Positions 51,293-62,938 of a stretch of 64,000 bases of DNA are shown piece after piece. The notes under the pieces were generated by a model. The model saw only the letters and a program-made list of their open reading frames with translations, made no database searches and was not told where the DNA came from. Numbering within the stretch: the first letter of the stretch is position 1; the number at the start of each line of letters is the position of its first letter. The position numbers were made by a program, and so were the translations under genes. This DNA is from Cylindrobasidium torrendii FP15055 ss-10 (Eukaryota > Basidiomycota > Agaricomycetes > Agaricales > Physalacriaceae), in NCBI GenBank assembly GCA_000934385.1, contig KN880433.1, positions 364,105-428,104 on the forward strand, in the 5' to 3' direction.

Positions 51293-52955
51293 ATGTCGCA
51301 GTTCAATAACGCCCCGCGCCAATTTCCGGCGTCCCCGACTTCGCCAGGCTTCGTACGTTCTCATTCACCGTTGGCGTTGTCAATACTAAACACTTATTAG
51401 CCTTCCGTGCGTGTCTCCATGTTTTGTCGCTGTCGCGCCAGCGCTTATTCATAATCATCGTAGGGCCCAGTCATGCCTCAGACGCCTGGCTTTCCTCAGG
51501 CGCCGCCGCCGCCCCATCCCATTGGCATGGTATGCTACAAAGTGTCATTTCGTTATTTCTACTGATTACTATGTGCCTCAGCCACAAATTGACACTGGCT
51601 ACCATCCACCTACAAGTTTCCCTCAGCCCCATTTGAATGTTGGTTTTGACCCTTTGAGGGTGACCTACCTGGGCGCGACTTGCTTGCGTCCGGGCGCTCT
51701 GCCAAGCAGAGAGTGTTTTCCCGGTTATGTCCCCGATGGAGACTTTGATGCTCTCAGAGCTGCGACGAAAGGAATGGGGTCTAAAAAGGATAAAAGTGCG
51801 CCTTGGCCGCATATTCCAAGAATTTGTGTTTCACACCTCTTTTTCCAGTCGTCACTATTCTTGCTCCTCTCGAACCGATGAAGATGGCTGTACTACAGCA
51901 TGCATTTACGACGAAGATCGGCAAGCAGCTTGGACCGCTCCTCGATAGCGAGTTGAGTAGCATGGTTGGAACGACTACTGACCTTCAGTAAGCCGCTCGA
52001 TTTACCAGTTTCTCGCGGTGCTCATTCGTGACAGGCAACTCGTACACGGCCTTGTCCTTGGACCTCTCTTTTGTGATGCCTGGATTGTTTCTGAATGCCT
52101 CAAAGGATTGGGGTGTGCACCATTCCACCTTCCAGTCGTCTATGCACCCTGATATCCATTCCAGCACGCGTGAAGACCTTTTGAACGAGGTTCTCCTTGG
52201 CAGAAGTAACGAAGATATCCAACTTCTCGCTCAGGCATATCCGTCCGTCGCCGGTGGTCGTCAACTACTCGCAGATGTCCAGGGCGACTTGAGTGGGAAG
52301 ACCGCACGTCGTAAGCATTTTATAGCTGGCGCAAATGATCTGCACAACATTGTAACTCGTTTTTATAGTGTTCACAATGGCGTTGGCTGCGTCGCGGGAA
52401 ACGGGCCTAGTCGTCAACGATGCAGAAGTTCAGAAAGACGTCGACGAGTTGTACAAAGCAGGTCAAGGCAAAGCTGGCACAGACGAGATTGCGTTTTGTA
52501 GGATTCTGACAGGCCGGTCGCCTCAGCATCTAGGACAAGTGTACGTCGTCTGTCTGTTGTCGTGGGTATAGGCTGATGGTATGGTCCGCAGAGAGGAGCG
52601 GTATTCCCGCCAGCATAAGAGTTTGACGAAGATCATCAAAGCGGAGTTCAGCGGACACATGCAGAGCGCGCTGCTTCATATTGTCAAAGGTGTCAAGCAT
52701 AAACGCGCTTCATTCGGTGAAGGTGTTTGGCGCGACGTCAAGTACCTAGAGAAAGCGATGAAAGGTCGCGGAACAGATGATTTTGCATTGATTTGTCGGA
52801 CGCTGAGGGCATCGTGGAACCCACAGAGGATGCAACAAATCAAGCATGCTTACAAGAGCAGGTATTCTAAGTATTTGGATGAGAGGGTGAAGAAGGAGAC
52901 GAGCGGGGATTACAGGACTCTTTTGGTTGCGCTCATAGCAAAAGGAGGGCTTTGA
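51293..52955 (+). CDS. Annexin
   Basis: Pro/Gln-rich N-terminus (MSQFNNAPRQFPASPTSPGF) over several small exons, as in fungal annexins, followed by four annexin repeats. Repeat 1: DFDALRAATKGMGSKKD, joined by an intron to IVTILAPLEPMKMAVLQHAF. Repeat 2: TREDLLNEVLLGRSNEDIQ. Repeat 3: ELYKAGQGKAGTDEIAFCRI. Repeat 4: LEKAMKGRGTDDFALICRTL. GxGT-type calcium sites are kept best in repeat 4, are partial in repeat 3 (KAGTDE) and altered in repeat 1 (GMGS), so calcium binding may be uneven. Annexins bind acidic phospholipids on membranes in a calcium-dependent way. C-terminus intact (ALIAKGGL). Confidence 0.93.
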
Positions 52956-53516
52956 ATGCTGTAGTCTCAGCTGTGTATCATATGTTTTTGTACGGGATGA
53001 ATAGACACACGAATATTAATTGAGCTGTATCTCTAACTTTTATAAGTCCTTGATGGCATGAACCAGCAAGTCAGAATTGATCGCCGGAACGGCATCCCTA
53101 CTTTCACTCTCACCACGACGACCAAACAACTTTGACTCTGGGCCAAAGCAGCCACGACCGCTGAATGTCACGGCACCTCGCGTATAATACTAAATGCCGC
53201 AAACTCGACTCTCGTTAGCCTAATCCTCAAACGATGTCGCAACGAAGCCGCCGCTAGAGATCTCCGCTACCCCAACACATATGTCGAACGCTGCAATTCT
53301 ATGTCAACACCTCTTTCTTGGCATTGTACGCTGCAGGAACACTCGGTGTGCTAGCAGATTCTAGCATGAACTAGCCTTTGTATTACCGCAAACAAAGTTG
53401 TACTTCTCGACAGCGACCACCCGCCTCCGGTCTCGACCTCCTGGGATTTCTGACGCTGCTCGCGCGTATATAATCTGACAACGTCGTTTGGCTCTATCCT
53501 CAGTCCAGCTTCGACA
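52956..53516. other. Intergenic, annexin / four-helix membrane protein
   Basis: About 560 nt. A TATA box lies at 53467-53473, 50 nt before the next ATG. No gene seen. Confidence 0.5.
53467..53473 (+). promoter_or_regulatory. TATA box of membrane-protein gene
   Basis: TATATAA, 50 nt before the ATG at 53517. Confidence 0.65.
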
Positions 53517-54242
53517 ATGGTCCGCGCTCCGCTCTTCTTCCCACGCCTTGCGTCGCACTTCATGGCCTTTGCATGGGGCGCTATCGCGCTGTCCATCGGG
53601 TTGGAGGCTGTGGTCTACCAAAATCAGCTGAAGAGCTCGTTGAGGGCGGCCGTGGCACCTATGGGCATCACCCTTCGCTTGGTTGCCAACAGTACGCTTT
53701 CCCCTACTCATCCGATTCATGCGCTAATCCATGCATTAGATTTGGTTCATCGTGCTATTGCCTGCGAGGTTTTCTGTGTTCTCACCTTCATCGTTGGACT
53801 GGCCGCCTTCGTTGGCGTGTTCTTGAACAAGTTCAACACCCGGAAATCCCTCCAAGTCCAGACATACCTCTTTGCCTTCCTCACGGTCGCCCTCTTCGCC
53901 ACCTGCATCCCGGTATCACACTCCGTGCGCACTCGTAGCGTCGAAGTATATGCATGGACCGCGGATGGAACACCAGTGTCGGATGAGGACCTTGCAGCGA
54001 CCATTGCCAAGCTTGGTGTGAACCCTCAGTACAAGCACATGCCTGACCGTAAGTCTCCTTAATTTTTTCTTCAGACTTCGGGACATGGAACTTATCATAT
54101 CACAGTACTCTACTTTGGCATCATGCCTTGGTTCGCCTTCCTGTTCGACCTTACCTCCACTGTTGTGTCCTACTTGGCCATCAAGAAGGTCGGGCCTTCG
54201 ACATACACCTCGTCCAACGCGCAGATGGCCCAGATCGCCTAA
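53517..54242 (+). CDS. Four-helix membrane protein
   Basis: From the ATG at 53517 (MVRAPLFFPRLASHFMAFAW). Predicted helices by hydropathy: HFMAFAWGAIALSIGLEAVV, VFCVLTFIVGLAAFVGVFL, YLFAFLTVALFATCIPVSHS and, after the last intron, YFGIMPWFAFLFDLTSTVVS. Two or three short introns. The loop with DGTPVSDEDLAATIAKLG is polar. The layout (four helices, two loops) resembles small fungal plasma-membrane proteins, but no family is recognised. The C-terminus ends SNAQMAQIA. The strong TATA box suggests regulated expression. Confidence 0.7.
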
Positions 54243-54452
54243 GCTATTGCTAAAACTATGTCCACTTTACGCACATTCTATGACCCTAACGCTCCGTCTA
54301 TTGTATCGCTCAGCTCGGGCTGCTTAATTTGATCTTATCCTCCGGTTCCTTTCTATCTGAACATCAACGCCAGATCTCAAGAAGCATACATACAAAACGG
54401 TAACATACAACACTAACCCAAGAGACGAAAATATGTAAAGACAGGAAAGGCT

Positions 54453-57400
54453 CTAGTTAAGTAGACCCCAAAGCGAACGATAGGTCGCAAGGCTATCACG
54501 ACGGGTGAACGACGCGCCAGGTGCCGTGTATACATTAGCACGCCAAGAACCACCACAACTTTGAGCAGAGTTGCCTATACAGAGATGAGTACCAATACTT
54601 CGTCATCATTGAGAGAGAGGATGCTTACCTTCGCAGGGTGTGTTGCAGTCGCTAGCGGCTGCCGAGGCCCCTGCGCCATTCGTCTTGTACAGGACGTTCC
54701 CGCAGTAACACTGGTTGTAGTACTCTGTGGCCGCCATCGTGAAGCCCTTGTTGGAGCAGTAGGATATACAAGAGTCGGTGGTCATGCCGCTCAAGGACGA
54801 ATATGCATCGCGGAGCAAACGGTCGTTGCCGTCAGTGAAGCAGCCACGGCTTGTCCACTGTCAACCTTTGCATCAGCGTCCAGGCCATACGAAAGGAAGT
54901 CAAACGAACAGAAGATGTGCTCGGTGCGCTGTCTTTCTTGTAGACATTCAATCGCCAGGAGCCACCGCAGGTCTTGGACGCGTCACCCCCGCATTTCGAA
55001 TCGCACTCCCCAGAAGATACGGCCAGCCCACTGGATCCACTCTGCGTGATGCTGTTCGCGCAATAGCATTCCGAGCTACCCATCCGGCTTCATCAGCTTG
55101 ACTGGATCCAGGCCAAGCATGAATGCGCACGCACCCATATTCCGTACCAGCAAAGTTGTAGTTTGCGCACAAGGCTTGGCATTCCGAGGTGGTCATATCG
55201 CTTTGGGAAAAGGTGGCGGCCGCAAGGGCGCGTGTCGTGCTGTCCGCGACACAGCCGTAGTCAGACCATGTTGTCTGGCCGGTCTGAGTACTGGCTGATC
55301 CCTTCTTGTATACGCTGAGCGTCCAGCTGCCGCCACAAGTCTGGGACTTGTCGCCCTCGCATTGTGTGTTGCACTGCCCGTTATCAATAGGCGACCCGGA
55401 TGCGCCATTGTCGGTAAGAGAGTTGCCACAGTAGCCTGAAAAAAGTGTCAGTCCTGTACCAGCTGCGCGGCTGTGTATTTGTCGTACATTCGGTCCTTGA
55501 TCAATGGTGAGCTCAATGCCTCGAGCGATATGCAGGATGTACTCACTTGTACTCGACACCCGCATAGGCGTAGTCCGCACAGAATGCGGTGCATTTGGAA
55601 GGTGTCATGTCGCTGCTTGAGGTGGAAATGGCGCTGAGAGCACGGCGGCTGTTCGTCGTGCCCTCTGGATAGCATCCCAGGGCTGACCACGATGTACCCG
55701 ATGAGCTTGGGGGAGCCGCAGATGTCGATGTTGACGCGGCTACGCTTGTGGACGATGAAGCTGGTGTCGAAGATTGGGACGGTCCAACTGGAATATCTTT
55801 CAGTTCTTCAGGTCTTTACTCACGTATGAGAAGCTTACGGGCAGCGGAGGCGTAGAAGTTCAGGTTGTCTATGCATCGATTAGCACAAGAAATGGCAGAA
55901 GAATGAACGACGTACACTTGTCTGTCGTCCAGCTGTACTGAAAATCAGTCGGGCTCTGATAAATAACCTGCTGGTTGTTGCGAGTCATTTTAACACGCAT
56001 CTGGCCGGCGCATAGCTGAATCTTGAGTTTGTTTACGCCTCTGGTCACGGAAAAGTCGGTCTGGCAGCCGCCGATTCCAAGTGTGACTGTTGCGTCGGAC
56101 GTAGCCAACACGACTGCAAACATGTATTCCTGGAATTGACTTGAATACGCTGAGATTTGTGTTAGGTCGTGAAGAGTCTACCGTTGCCCATGCATAGTTG
56201 TCTGGCTTTGGCAAGGGGTCCTGAGGAGCGTCGGCCCATGAAGGATGAGGGTGCGCCCAGTAGTAGATAGCGTCTTGCTGCAGGACAGGTCAGCTCTGCA
56301 GCGTAGTTTTGACTAATAGGACTCGAACGGTAATTGCAGGGTAGCTGCCAGTCTTGTAGGCTGTGATATAGTACTTGGAGAGATCAAAGAAAGCCGTGTG
56401 AGGATAGTTCTGCGCCCAATACGTTCCTACAGACAGGTCAACGAGGCAAACTCAAGGCAGGCCTATTGTCGAGCGTACCCTGAGGCTGATCTCCGCCGAA
56501 CGGGCCAAAATAGTCTGACTCGCCCCAGTCATTCCTGTGGAGTGGATTCAGTAAGTCTGGGTGACCCACTGCAGAAGATGACAATATGCACCAAGTGACC
56601 ATTTCGACGAAGGTCAACCTGTCGCGGTTGGAGATCAGGTCCTTCCAGCGCTGAGGGATGAGGAAATCGTCGCCGCGCTGATAGAAGTTTTTGTTCGCCC
56701 ACGAGTAGTGCGTACTTGTGGATGTGTCAGTAAGCGCTGGAAAAGGATGTGTAGACATACAACATAGCCATGCTGACTGTCGTAGCGAAGCGCTTCCCCA
56801 ATTGGCCTATATCTATCCGAAGGTGAACAAAATCCTTTCGATCTGGTGTCCTGCGACGTACAGTAGTTGTCGTCATTGAACTGAGGAGAGGTCAGCGTGT
56901 AAAGCAGCACGACATCTGAGAGGCACGTACGTTTATAGCAGTGTTCTCTCTCGGCCATGCACAACCCCAGCTGGTAAGGCATCATTCAGACAACTACAAC
57001 GGACAAAGGATGGATTAAGTTACCATAGCCAGGAATCCAAGAACGACCATGCATTGTTGAACTGGTTCTCGAGACCCCACATGAATGGCATGAGATACCC
57101 ATTTGTCTCACGCTTCATACGGGACCATTCGTCGGGGCCCATGCAGCTCCCTGCAAAGCTTGAGATCATGGGCCGACCATCGTAATAGAATTGAGCGGGA
57201 TAGGCCTTGAATTTGTTCACCCAAGTAATTGTCTGGGTGGCACTGGAGCAGTCGAAGGCTGTGTAATCGAAAGAGATGAACATTTTCATGGCAGTTCCCT
57301 CTGCGGCGCGATAGGCGTCCTCGACGCGGCTTTGCTGCCACCAGTCTGACCCGACATTGAGGGCGATGGCATCCCTGCGGGAGTCAGATGGGATGGGAAA

Positions 57401-57845
57401 CGGGAGCACGGTGTACCTACACTCCTTTCTCGAGCATCAGAGAAATGTCTGTAGCCCAGTTTGCTTGCGTGTATGGGTATCTGGCGGATGTTTAGGAATG
57501 CGACAGGTAGCGTTCCACTGCACTCACGTATCTGCCAGAATCATATACTGGTCAAATCTCTATCAACGTCTGCACGCAAGAAAAACCTACTTCCAACAAT
57601 CTAAATAAAAGTTAATGGGGGTCCGGGGAGGTTAGACTCAAACGTACATGGTGCATGAAAACATATTTCTTCCCATCGTCGGCGCGCGGAGTGAGCTTGA
57701 GGCCATCGGTGTGAGTGTCATTCAAGGAGTTCTCGGCAAGTCGACGATGCCTGTCCAAGCCCCGCGCAGTGGATCTGTCTATCCGAGCGAAGACAACATA
57801 TGGAATGAGTGTGGTGAGGGAAAGGAATGTGTGCGTTAGACGCAT
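54453..57845 (-). CDS. Secreted GH71 alpha-1,3-glucanase with three WSC domains
   Basis: MRLTHTFLSLTTLIPYVVFA is a signal peptide. The GH71 core includes KYVFMHH, YPYTQANWATDISLMLEKG (two exons joined), DAIALNVGSDWW, KMFISFDYTAFDCSS and RPMISSFAGSCMG. It continues with MPFMWGLENQFNNAWSF, FVEMVTWNDWGESDYFGPFG and a beta-rich end. After a Ser/Thr linker come three WSC domains, each with CYCGN/CYCAN and QTCGGSW-type motifs. The last exon (SAQSCGGSWRANVY...) ends at 54453-54455. GH71 enzymes cut alpha-1,3-glucan of fungal cell walls; WSC domains bind glucans. Probably acts in wall turnover or on other fungi. Confidence 0.92.
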
Positions 57846-58404
57846 TATGGTAAAAAGGAGGGAGGGAGCAGAATGAGAAAGAAAGATGTAGGTTGAGCCT
57901 GTGCGACGTCTTATAGGTACAAAGATTTGAATGATATTGCGTTGAATGTAAGCAGGGACGATCGTTGGCTCCTGGAACGTTGAGCGATCCTCCGTCGAGG
58001 ACCAGGAGAGGAAGAGGAGATAACAAACATTGTCGGGTTTGATTGATGCATAGTTTGAGGGTCAATCAGTAGTATTCCACGCATGTAGAGGTGCTGGAAT
58101 ATGCTTCACTTGGTGCTTACAGGATACACCCAAGCAATACTCTTGCTGGATTACACGAACTTGGTGTCCAATTTGATGCACAGCGGCGGGACATTCCAGA
58201 GTGAGACATCTCCGCCTTGTTCCAGGGCGCCCGGGGATGACAGTGACATGACAGTGGTATGAAGCGGCTCCGCTCAGATACTTGGTGTGCCTGCGTTCAA
58301 TGGCCAGCGCCAGGCCAGCGCTGTCCAAAATGGCCCAACGGAATTGACCACACAGTCCAATATACTTCCGATGGATAGTAGTATTTGTGCAGGTCGCGGA
58401 GTTG
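57846..58404. other. Upstream region of GH71 gene
   Basis: About 560 nt. A TATAAG-like element (minus strand, 57910-57915) lies about 65 nt before the GH71 start. Long open frames here lack coding character and I do not call them. Confidence 0.5.
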
Positions 58405-58662
58405 TTAGAGGATGTCGATTTCCCGAATGATGGTGTCCTTGAAAGAGTCCACGGCCGTACAAATGACCTGACGGAGCCCAAGATTTTGCCGGAACCGGAA
58501 ACCGGATGGCCGTCCGGATGGGATCCAAATGGTGTACCCACCGCTCGTACGCCAGCGCGCACAATATGGATTTCTTGACGCGCCTGCTGGGCAGACTTTG
58601 ACTGTAGCTGAGCTGAATACATGTGGCGCAAAATCCAAATAACCATTCCGAATGCATTGCAT
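58405..58662 (-). CDS. Orphan-family gene, copy A (last exon or short gene)
   Basis: Not recognised. An open minus-strand frame contains SRNPYCARWRTSGGY, then TIWIPSGRPSG and LRQVICTAVDSFKD, and ends IIREIDIL. The same order of conserved Trp, Tyr, Gly and Pro positions and the RQVICTAV block recur in frame at 59387-59589 on the other strand. That in-frame conservation suggests real coding exons, but upstream exons and the start are not resolved, and this could be a decayed copy. No signal peptide can be assigned. Confidence 0.35.
   Translation of the reverse strand: MQCIRNGYLDFAPHVFSSATVKVCPAGASRNPYCARWRTSGGYTIWIPSGRPSGFRFRQNLGLRQVICTAVDSFKDTIIREIDIL
58450..58475 (-). repeat. 26-nt exact inverted match, left copy
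   Basis: Exact reverse complement of 59522-59547. Around it, similarity continues in diverged form for about 100 nt on one side. Confidence 0.9.
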
Positions 58663-59224
58663 TGATTTGGAGGCGCTATGTACACTTGAATAAGGACGGT
58701 CGGCTACACTAGGTACAATGAACAGAGCAGAATGCGGCAGTGTACCACCCCAAGTAAGTAAATATACAATGTATAACGCGCGTCCGAATCTGTAATGTCA
58801 ATGCCCATTTGCAACCTCTGCGCGATGGTGCGGTTCGGCGTCAAGTGTTTGCTACGGCAATGGTCTCGTACAAGCCGTATGGATTTGAGAGGGGTTTGAC
58901 GGCACTGGGAGTTGGCGGGTGACGTGTCCAATCTGGCCTGGAAGTCGCATATTGCCAAGGATCCTGCGCTGAGGGCTCGAAAGTCAGACTATAATTGACC
59001 AAGTAGCTGGTTTGGAGAAGCAGCCCGGGCAGCCTCGAGAGCGGGCAGAGCGTGAGGTCGTCGCGGGGCCGCGAGGGCGAAATGGATGTGATGGCGTCTG
59101 ACAACCTGTGCACATCGCCGATCGCGACTGCCATGGGCCAGGGCTGGTGGCCCGCCGACAAGCTGAACATTCGAACAGTGTGTGTGTTAACAGCAGCAAA
59201 ACAGAGAGTGATTGAATTTTCTCA
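58663..59224. promoter_or_regulatory. Gap between head-to-head orphan genes
   Basis: About 560 nt between the inferred 5' sides of copies A and B. It may contain unresolved first exons and a shared promoter. No RNA gene or repeat recognised. Confidence 0.3.
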
Positions 59225-59589
59225 ATGTCCTCTCTAAATTATCCGTCTTGTACAGGGAACGAAGGGGGATATATGAAAGGAGAGGGCTGGAGATGGACTT
59301 TGCAGCGAAATTACAGTGATATCACGCATAGATGTATGGAAAGGGGGTGGAATAGCTACCATCCAGAATGCTAGAGTGCTGACCAGCGCTCTTTATCTGG
59401 CTCCCATGGGTGTGTTGGTGGACAGACGATGGCTGGTACGGCGAGTGGGATCCACCCGGAGCGCCAGGAGATATCCAGATGATCGCCGGCGGAAACTCGC
59501 TGGATTGGATTTCGCCTGAATTCCGTCAGGTCATTTGTACGGCCGTGTCCAAATTATGCCAATACTGCAGTGATGGCGGATCAACGTGA
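59225..59589 (+). CDS. Orphan-family gene, copy B
   Basis: Not recognised. A 50-codon open frame from the ATG at 59225 (MSSLNYPSCTGNEGGYMKGE, then GWRWTLQRNYSDITHR) can be joined in phase, over a 53-nt GTATGG...CCAG intron, to an exon starting at 59387. That exon reads LFIWLPWVCWWTDDGWYGEW, then DPPGAPGDIQMIAGGNSLDW, FRQVICTAV and ends CSDGGST at 59587-59589. The product would be about 105 residues, rich in Trp and Cys. The second exon is homologous in frame to copy A. The intron's only CTGAC-like branch site sits too close to the acceptor, so the first exon is uncertain. Confidence 0.35.
59522..59547 (+). repeat. 26-nt exact inverted match, right copy
   Basis: Exact reverse complement of 58450-58475, about 1.05 kb away. 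It encodes the RQVICTAV block in copy B. Confidence 0.9.
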
Positions 59590-59825
59590 TCGAGGGGCTG
59601 AGTGGCGTCGGCGTCGACCAGAAGACTGCCTTCCACGCCGTCGTAGCTCAACGTTGAAAAATGCCTCCACAAATTGATATGGAAGCCAATCCAAAAACCT
59701 GTACCATTAATGTCTGGCGCAGACGAATGGACGGATCGGTCTAAGGAGCCAAACAATGGTGGCCGATTGACATTACGTGATCGACGCTTTCTTCCTTCTT
59801 GCTTTCAATCTGCTCCCTCTCGTAT

Positions 59826-61707
59826 ATGCAGTACTCTCTAGCGCGCAACAGACTCCCCTTTCGCGTTAGATTGTCCTCGTCGCGTCCGATATTTCCATCT
59901 TTTTTGCCCTCAATTTCCGTCTCTTCCCGGAACTCTTTGCCCCCGAGGCTACCATGTCGTGCATTGTCAAGCATACCAAATTCTCATCACAATCTCTTCA
60001 ATTACACATCGGGGTTTTGGCTGTACGTCGTGCTCTCATGTACTGCATTGCATATTTCTAAATCCTACGCAACTTCAACTAGCGTCAACAATGAACTCCG
60101 CCATGCAGAGCGCAAGCATGAATTTGATGTCAATGAACTCCGTCGACTTGCGGCACAGTCTGTTGGCAGGACGCCACATGATGTGGACACCTTGGAGAAG
60201 CTAGATGAGGGAGGCTTCAATCGCATTTTCCTTGTCACCATGCGCGACGGGTTCCAGATGATTGCTCGCATCCCATATCCCGCCACACAACCCAAATTCT
60301 ATGCTGTTGCCAGCGAGGTTGCAACGATGGCGCTTCTGCGAGCCCATGGCCTGCCTGTTCCCAAAGTTTATGGCTACTCTCCTACACCCGACAACGCTGC
60401 GAAGACAGAGTACATCTTCATGGAGTTTGTGAAGGGTACGAAGCTCGCCGACATATTCATGCAGTTAAAGGAAGCGGATATCGCCTCTGTCTTGCGTCAG
60501 CTTATCAAGCTCGAGTCCCTCATGATGTCGATTCCCTTCGAGGCAGGGGGGAGTCTTTACTACACTGAAGACCTGGAGAGGGTCAATGGAGGGAAGACCA
60601 CCGCCTCATTCTCGCTGAACGGAGAACACTTTTGCATTGGTCCCGACGTCAGGTTGCATATGTGGTATGGGAGGAGGTCACAACTCGATGTGAACCGAGG
60701 GCCGTGTATGTAGTTCCATTGTCTTTTTGTTCACTTTCCCTAACAACTTGTTATTATCCTTAGACCGGAATCCAGAGGACATGCTCGCCGCAGCCGCATT
60801 GAAGGAGATTGCTTACCTAGAACGTTTTGGCCGACCTCTCCTCCCGTTCCAGCGTGCTAGAAGGGAGGCATACGAGTACAAGGAGCAGTCGCCTCTAGAT
60901 CACATTGAGAACCTCCAACGCTACCTTCGTGTGTCTCCCTCCCTCATTCCAACCGACCCATCCATGCGAGGATTCTGCATCCGTCATCCTGATCTTCAGC
61001 CAAGCAACATCATGGTGTCGACCTCGGCAGACTCTGGCCAGTTGGAAATTGTCAGCCTCATCGACTGGCAACACGCGTCCATCCTCCCCCGCTTCCTCGC
61101 GGCAGGTATACCCAATCGACTCCAGAACTACGGTGACCCAATATCGGAATACCTCATCCCGCCATCATTCCCATCGAACGCGAACGAGGTGGAGGAGTCT
61201 GAGCTGATGAAGGCCGTCGGAGTCCATCACGCACGCCTCGTTCACTTCCACTATGCCAAGGGCACAGAGGAGCTCAACAAGCTGCACCACGACGCTCTGA
61301 TAGACCCAGCATCTCTCTTCGCACGTCGTCTCTTCACTCAGGCCGGTTATCCTTGGGAAGCTGAGACCCATGAGCTCAAAGCTCTACTGGTCGAAGCTAC
61401 GGAGAAGTGGGCGCAGATTGCAGGCCCTGGCGTTCCGTGTCCCATCGAGTTTGATCCTGAGGAAGTGAGCAAGACGAAAGCGTTTAGCGAAAGGCTGGAG
61501 TTGTCTGACGGGAACGTTGCGAGCCTACGAGCTATCATTGGTTTTGGAGGGGAAACGTGGGTTCCTCCCGACGAATATGAGAGGGCCAAGGACTACGCTG
61601 AGCTGATGAAGCTGCGGGTGTTGATAGCGCTTGGGAAAGGTGAGCTCCGCGAGAAAACTCAGGCTCATTGGTTCTTGGACGATATGGATGAAGAGGATTA
61701 CATGTAG
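59826..61707 (+). CDS. AIM9: AIM9-like mitochondrial aminoglycoside-phosphotransferase-fold protein
   Basis: The ATG at 59826 gives MQYSLARNRLPFRVRLSSSR, rich in Arg/Ser with no early acids, fitting mitochondrial import. A 60-nt stop-free intron (60023-60082) separates it from the APH domain: NELRRLAAQSVGR, LDEGGFNRIFLVTMRDG (nucleotide loop), ARIPYP, EYIFMEFVKGTKL, the catalytic loop FCIRHPDLQPSNIMV and LIDWQHASILP. A second intron near 60709-60763 joins NRGP to RNPEDMLAAA. The C-terminal part is helical and acidic. The family is linked to mitochondrial inheritance in yeast; substrate unknown. Catalytic His/Asp/Asn are present. Confidence 0.9.
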
Positions 61708-62320
61708 TTTTCTGGTTTTGGTTTTGCTCAGAAATCATGTCGTGGTGTGGCTAGTCGCGTTTGCCATAAATGCTATCCAATTTGAAGTTACATAGCGCTG
61801 GGATGGGGGTGTTATTTTTCCGCCTGGGGTGTAAGGCAAGATTCACTTCGTAACAAGTCTAATGGTGCGAATGATTCAGAGGACGGAATGTTGAACATTT
61901 CCAGCCCGGTGTTGTAGTACTGTGTGCGTGCTAACTTCAAGGCTAAGCGCTAAGCAGGCAGTGTTATTGAATAACACACGTGCTCTGGAGCACAGGCAGC
62001 GCGGACCGAGGTGTGCCCGGCTCATTCACTTTGTTTGGTTGGGCCAAACAAAAGGCTTGTACCATGCGGCCATTGTTCATACCCATTGTTTCTCATTGAC
62101 CCTACGAACACAATGGGCTGGTCGCGAATCCCGGGCTGGGGCCCAACAGAGTATATAAGGTGAGCCCTCTGTTCTCTGATTTCCTCAGTTTCCTGCAGTG
62201 CAGATTCCTCAACGACTCCCTTACGCCTTCGCAACTTCACGCCCACAAACCTTCACGGCTCTCAATCTTCACGCATTCTTCTTTAATCTTTGCACTACAC
62301 ATTCTTCAACAACAAACGAA
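61708..62320. other. Intergenic, AIM9 / disordered-protein gene
   Basis: About 610 nt with a strong TATA box at 62152-62158 and a long pyrimidine-rich leader before the ATG at 62321. No gene seen. Confidence 0.5.
62152..62158 (+). promoter_or_regulatory. TATA box of disordered-protein gene
   Basis: TATATAA, about 170 nt before the ATG at 62321, with a pyrimidine-rich leader between them. Confidence 0.6.
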
Positions 62321-62938
62321 ATGTCTTCCTTCGGCTTCTTCTCTGTCCTCTCCACCGTCTCCGCCGTTCAAGAGCACGACCTCCGCGAGGGCGCTCCCAT
62401 TGCAACTATCTCCAACAAGCGTGCTATCAGCGCCGAGCGCCCTTACACTCCATACCGCGCCATCCGCATGCCGGTCGTGTCTATGACAACCATGCCGCCC
62501 CGCCCAGCGTCGGCTCCCGCTGCGCGGCCCACCACTCCCAGCGACGATGGCTACACATCCGAGGACAGTCTCATTTCCACCGCGTCGGCCTCGACCGCGG
62601 CCACCTCTGTTCGTTCAGCGTCACCTATTATCACCACCACCACCAAGCCACAGGCCCCCATTGCATCAAAGGCGCCAACGATGTACCTCTACCAGGGCGG
62701 CAAGACCAACGTTCTCACTGGCGGCGTCATGCTTGGTGCCCAGCCCCGCAAAGAAACTAAATACCAGGCCCCCAAGCGCCAGATCGCTGCCCCCAAGCCC
62801 GTCGTAGCGCGCAAGCCGGCTACGACCCCGTTCACAGCCCCGAAGCCCATGACTGCCCCGAGGGCCCCTACTCAGCGCCAGCGCACCACACCAGCTCGCA
62901 ACTCTGATGCCTGCGACAACTGGAGGAAGCGCAACTAG
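62321..62938 (+). CDS. Hypothetical disordered protein, Pro/Ala/Thr-rich
   Basis: Not recognised. Intronless, 205 residues, start MSSFGFFSVLSTVSAVQEHD at 62321 in good context (AACGAAATGTC). A short N-terminal hydrophobic stretch is followed by Pro/Ala/Ser/Thr-rich low complexity, an acidic patch (SDDGYTSEDSLIS), one structured-looking block (MYLYQGGKTNVLTGGVMLG) and a basic repeat-like tail (APKPVVARKPATTPF, APKPMTAPRAP). Codon use is strongly C-ending, as in highly expressed fungal genes, and the TATA box is strong. Possibly a stress or development protein; no evidence beyond composition. Confidence 0.7.
   Translation: MSSFGFFSVLSTVSAVQEHDLREGAPIATISNKRAISAERPYTPYRAIRMPVVSMTTMPPRPASAPAARPTTPSDDGYTSEDSLISTASASTAATSVRSASPIITTTTKPQAPIASKAPTMYLYQGGKTNVLTGGVMLGAQPRKETKYQAPKRQIAAPKPVVARKPATTPFTAPKPMTAPRAPTQRQRTTPARNSDACDNWRKRN

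Noticed and set aside
58062..58685. Open minus-strand frame of 207 codons
   Set aside because: It overlaps copy A in a different frame; only the 58405-58662 frame shows conserved residues with copy B, so this longer frame is probably chance.
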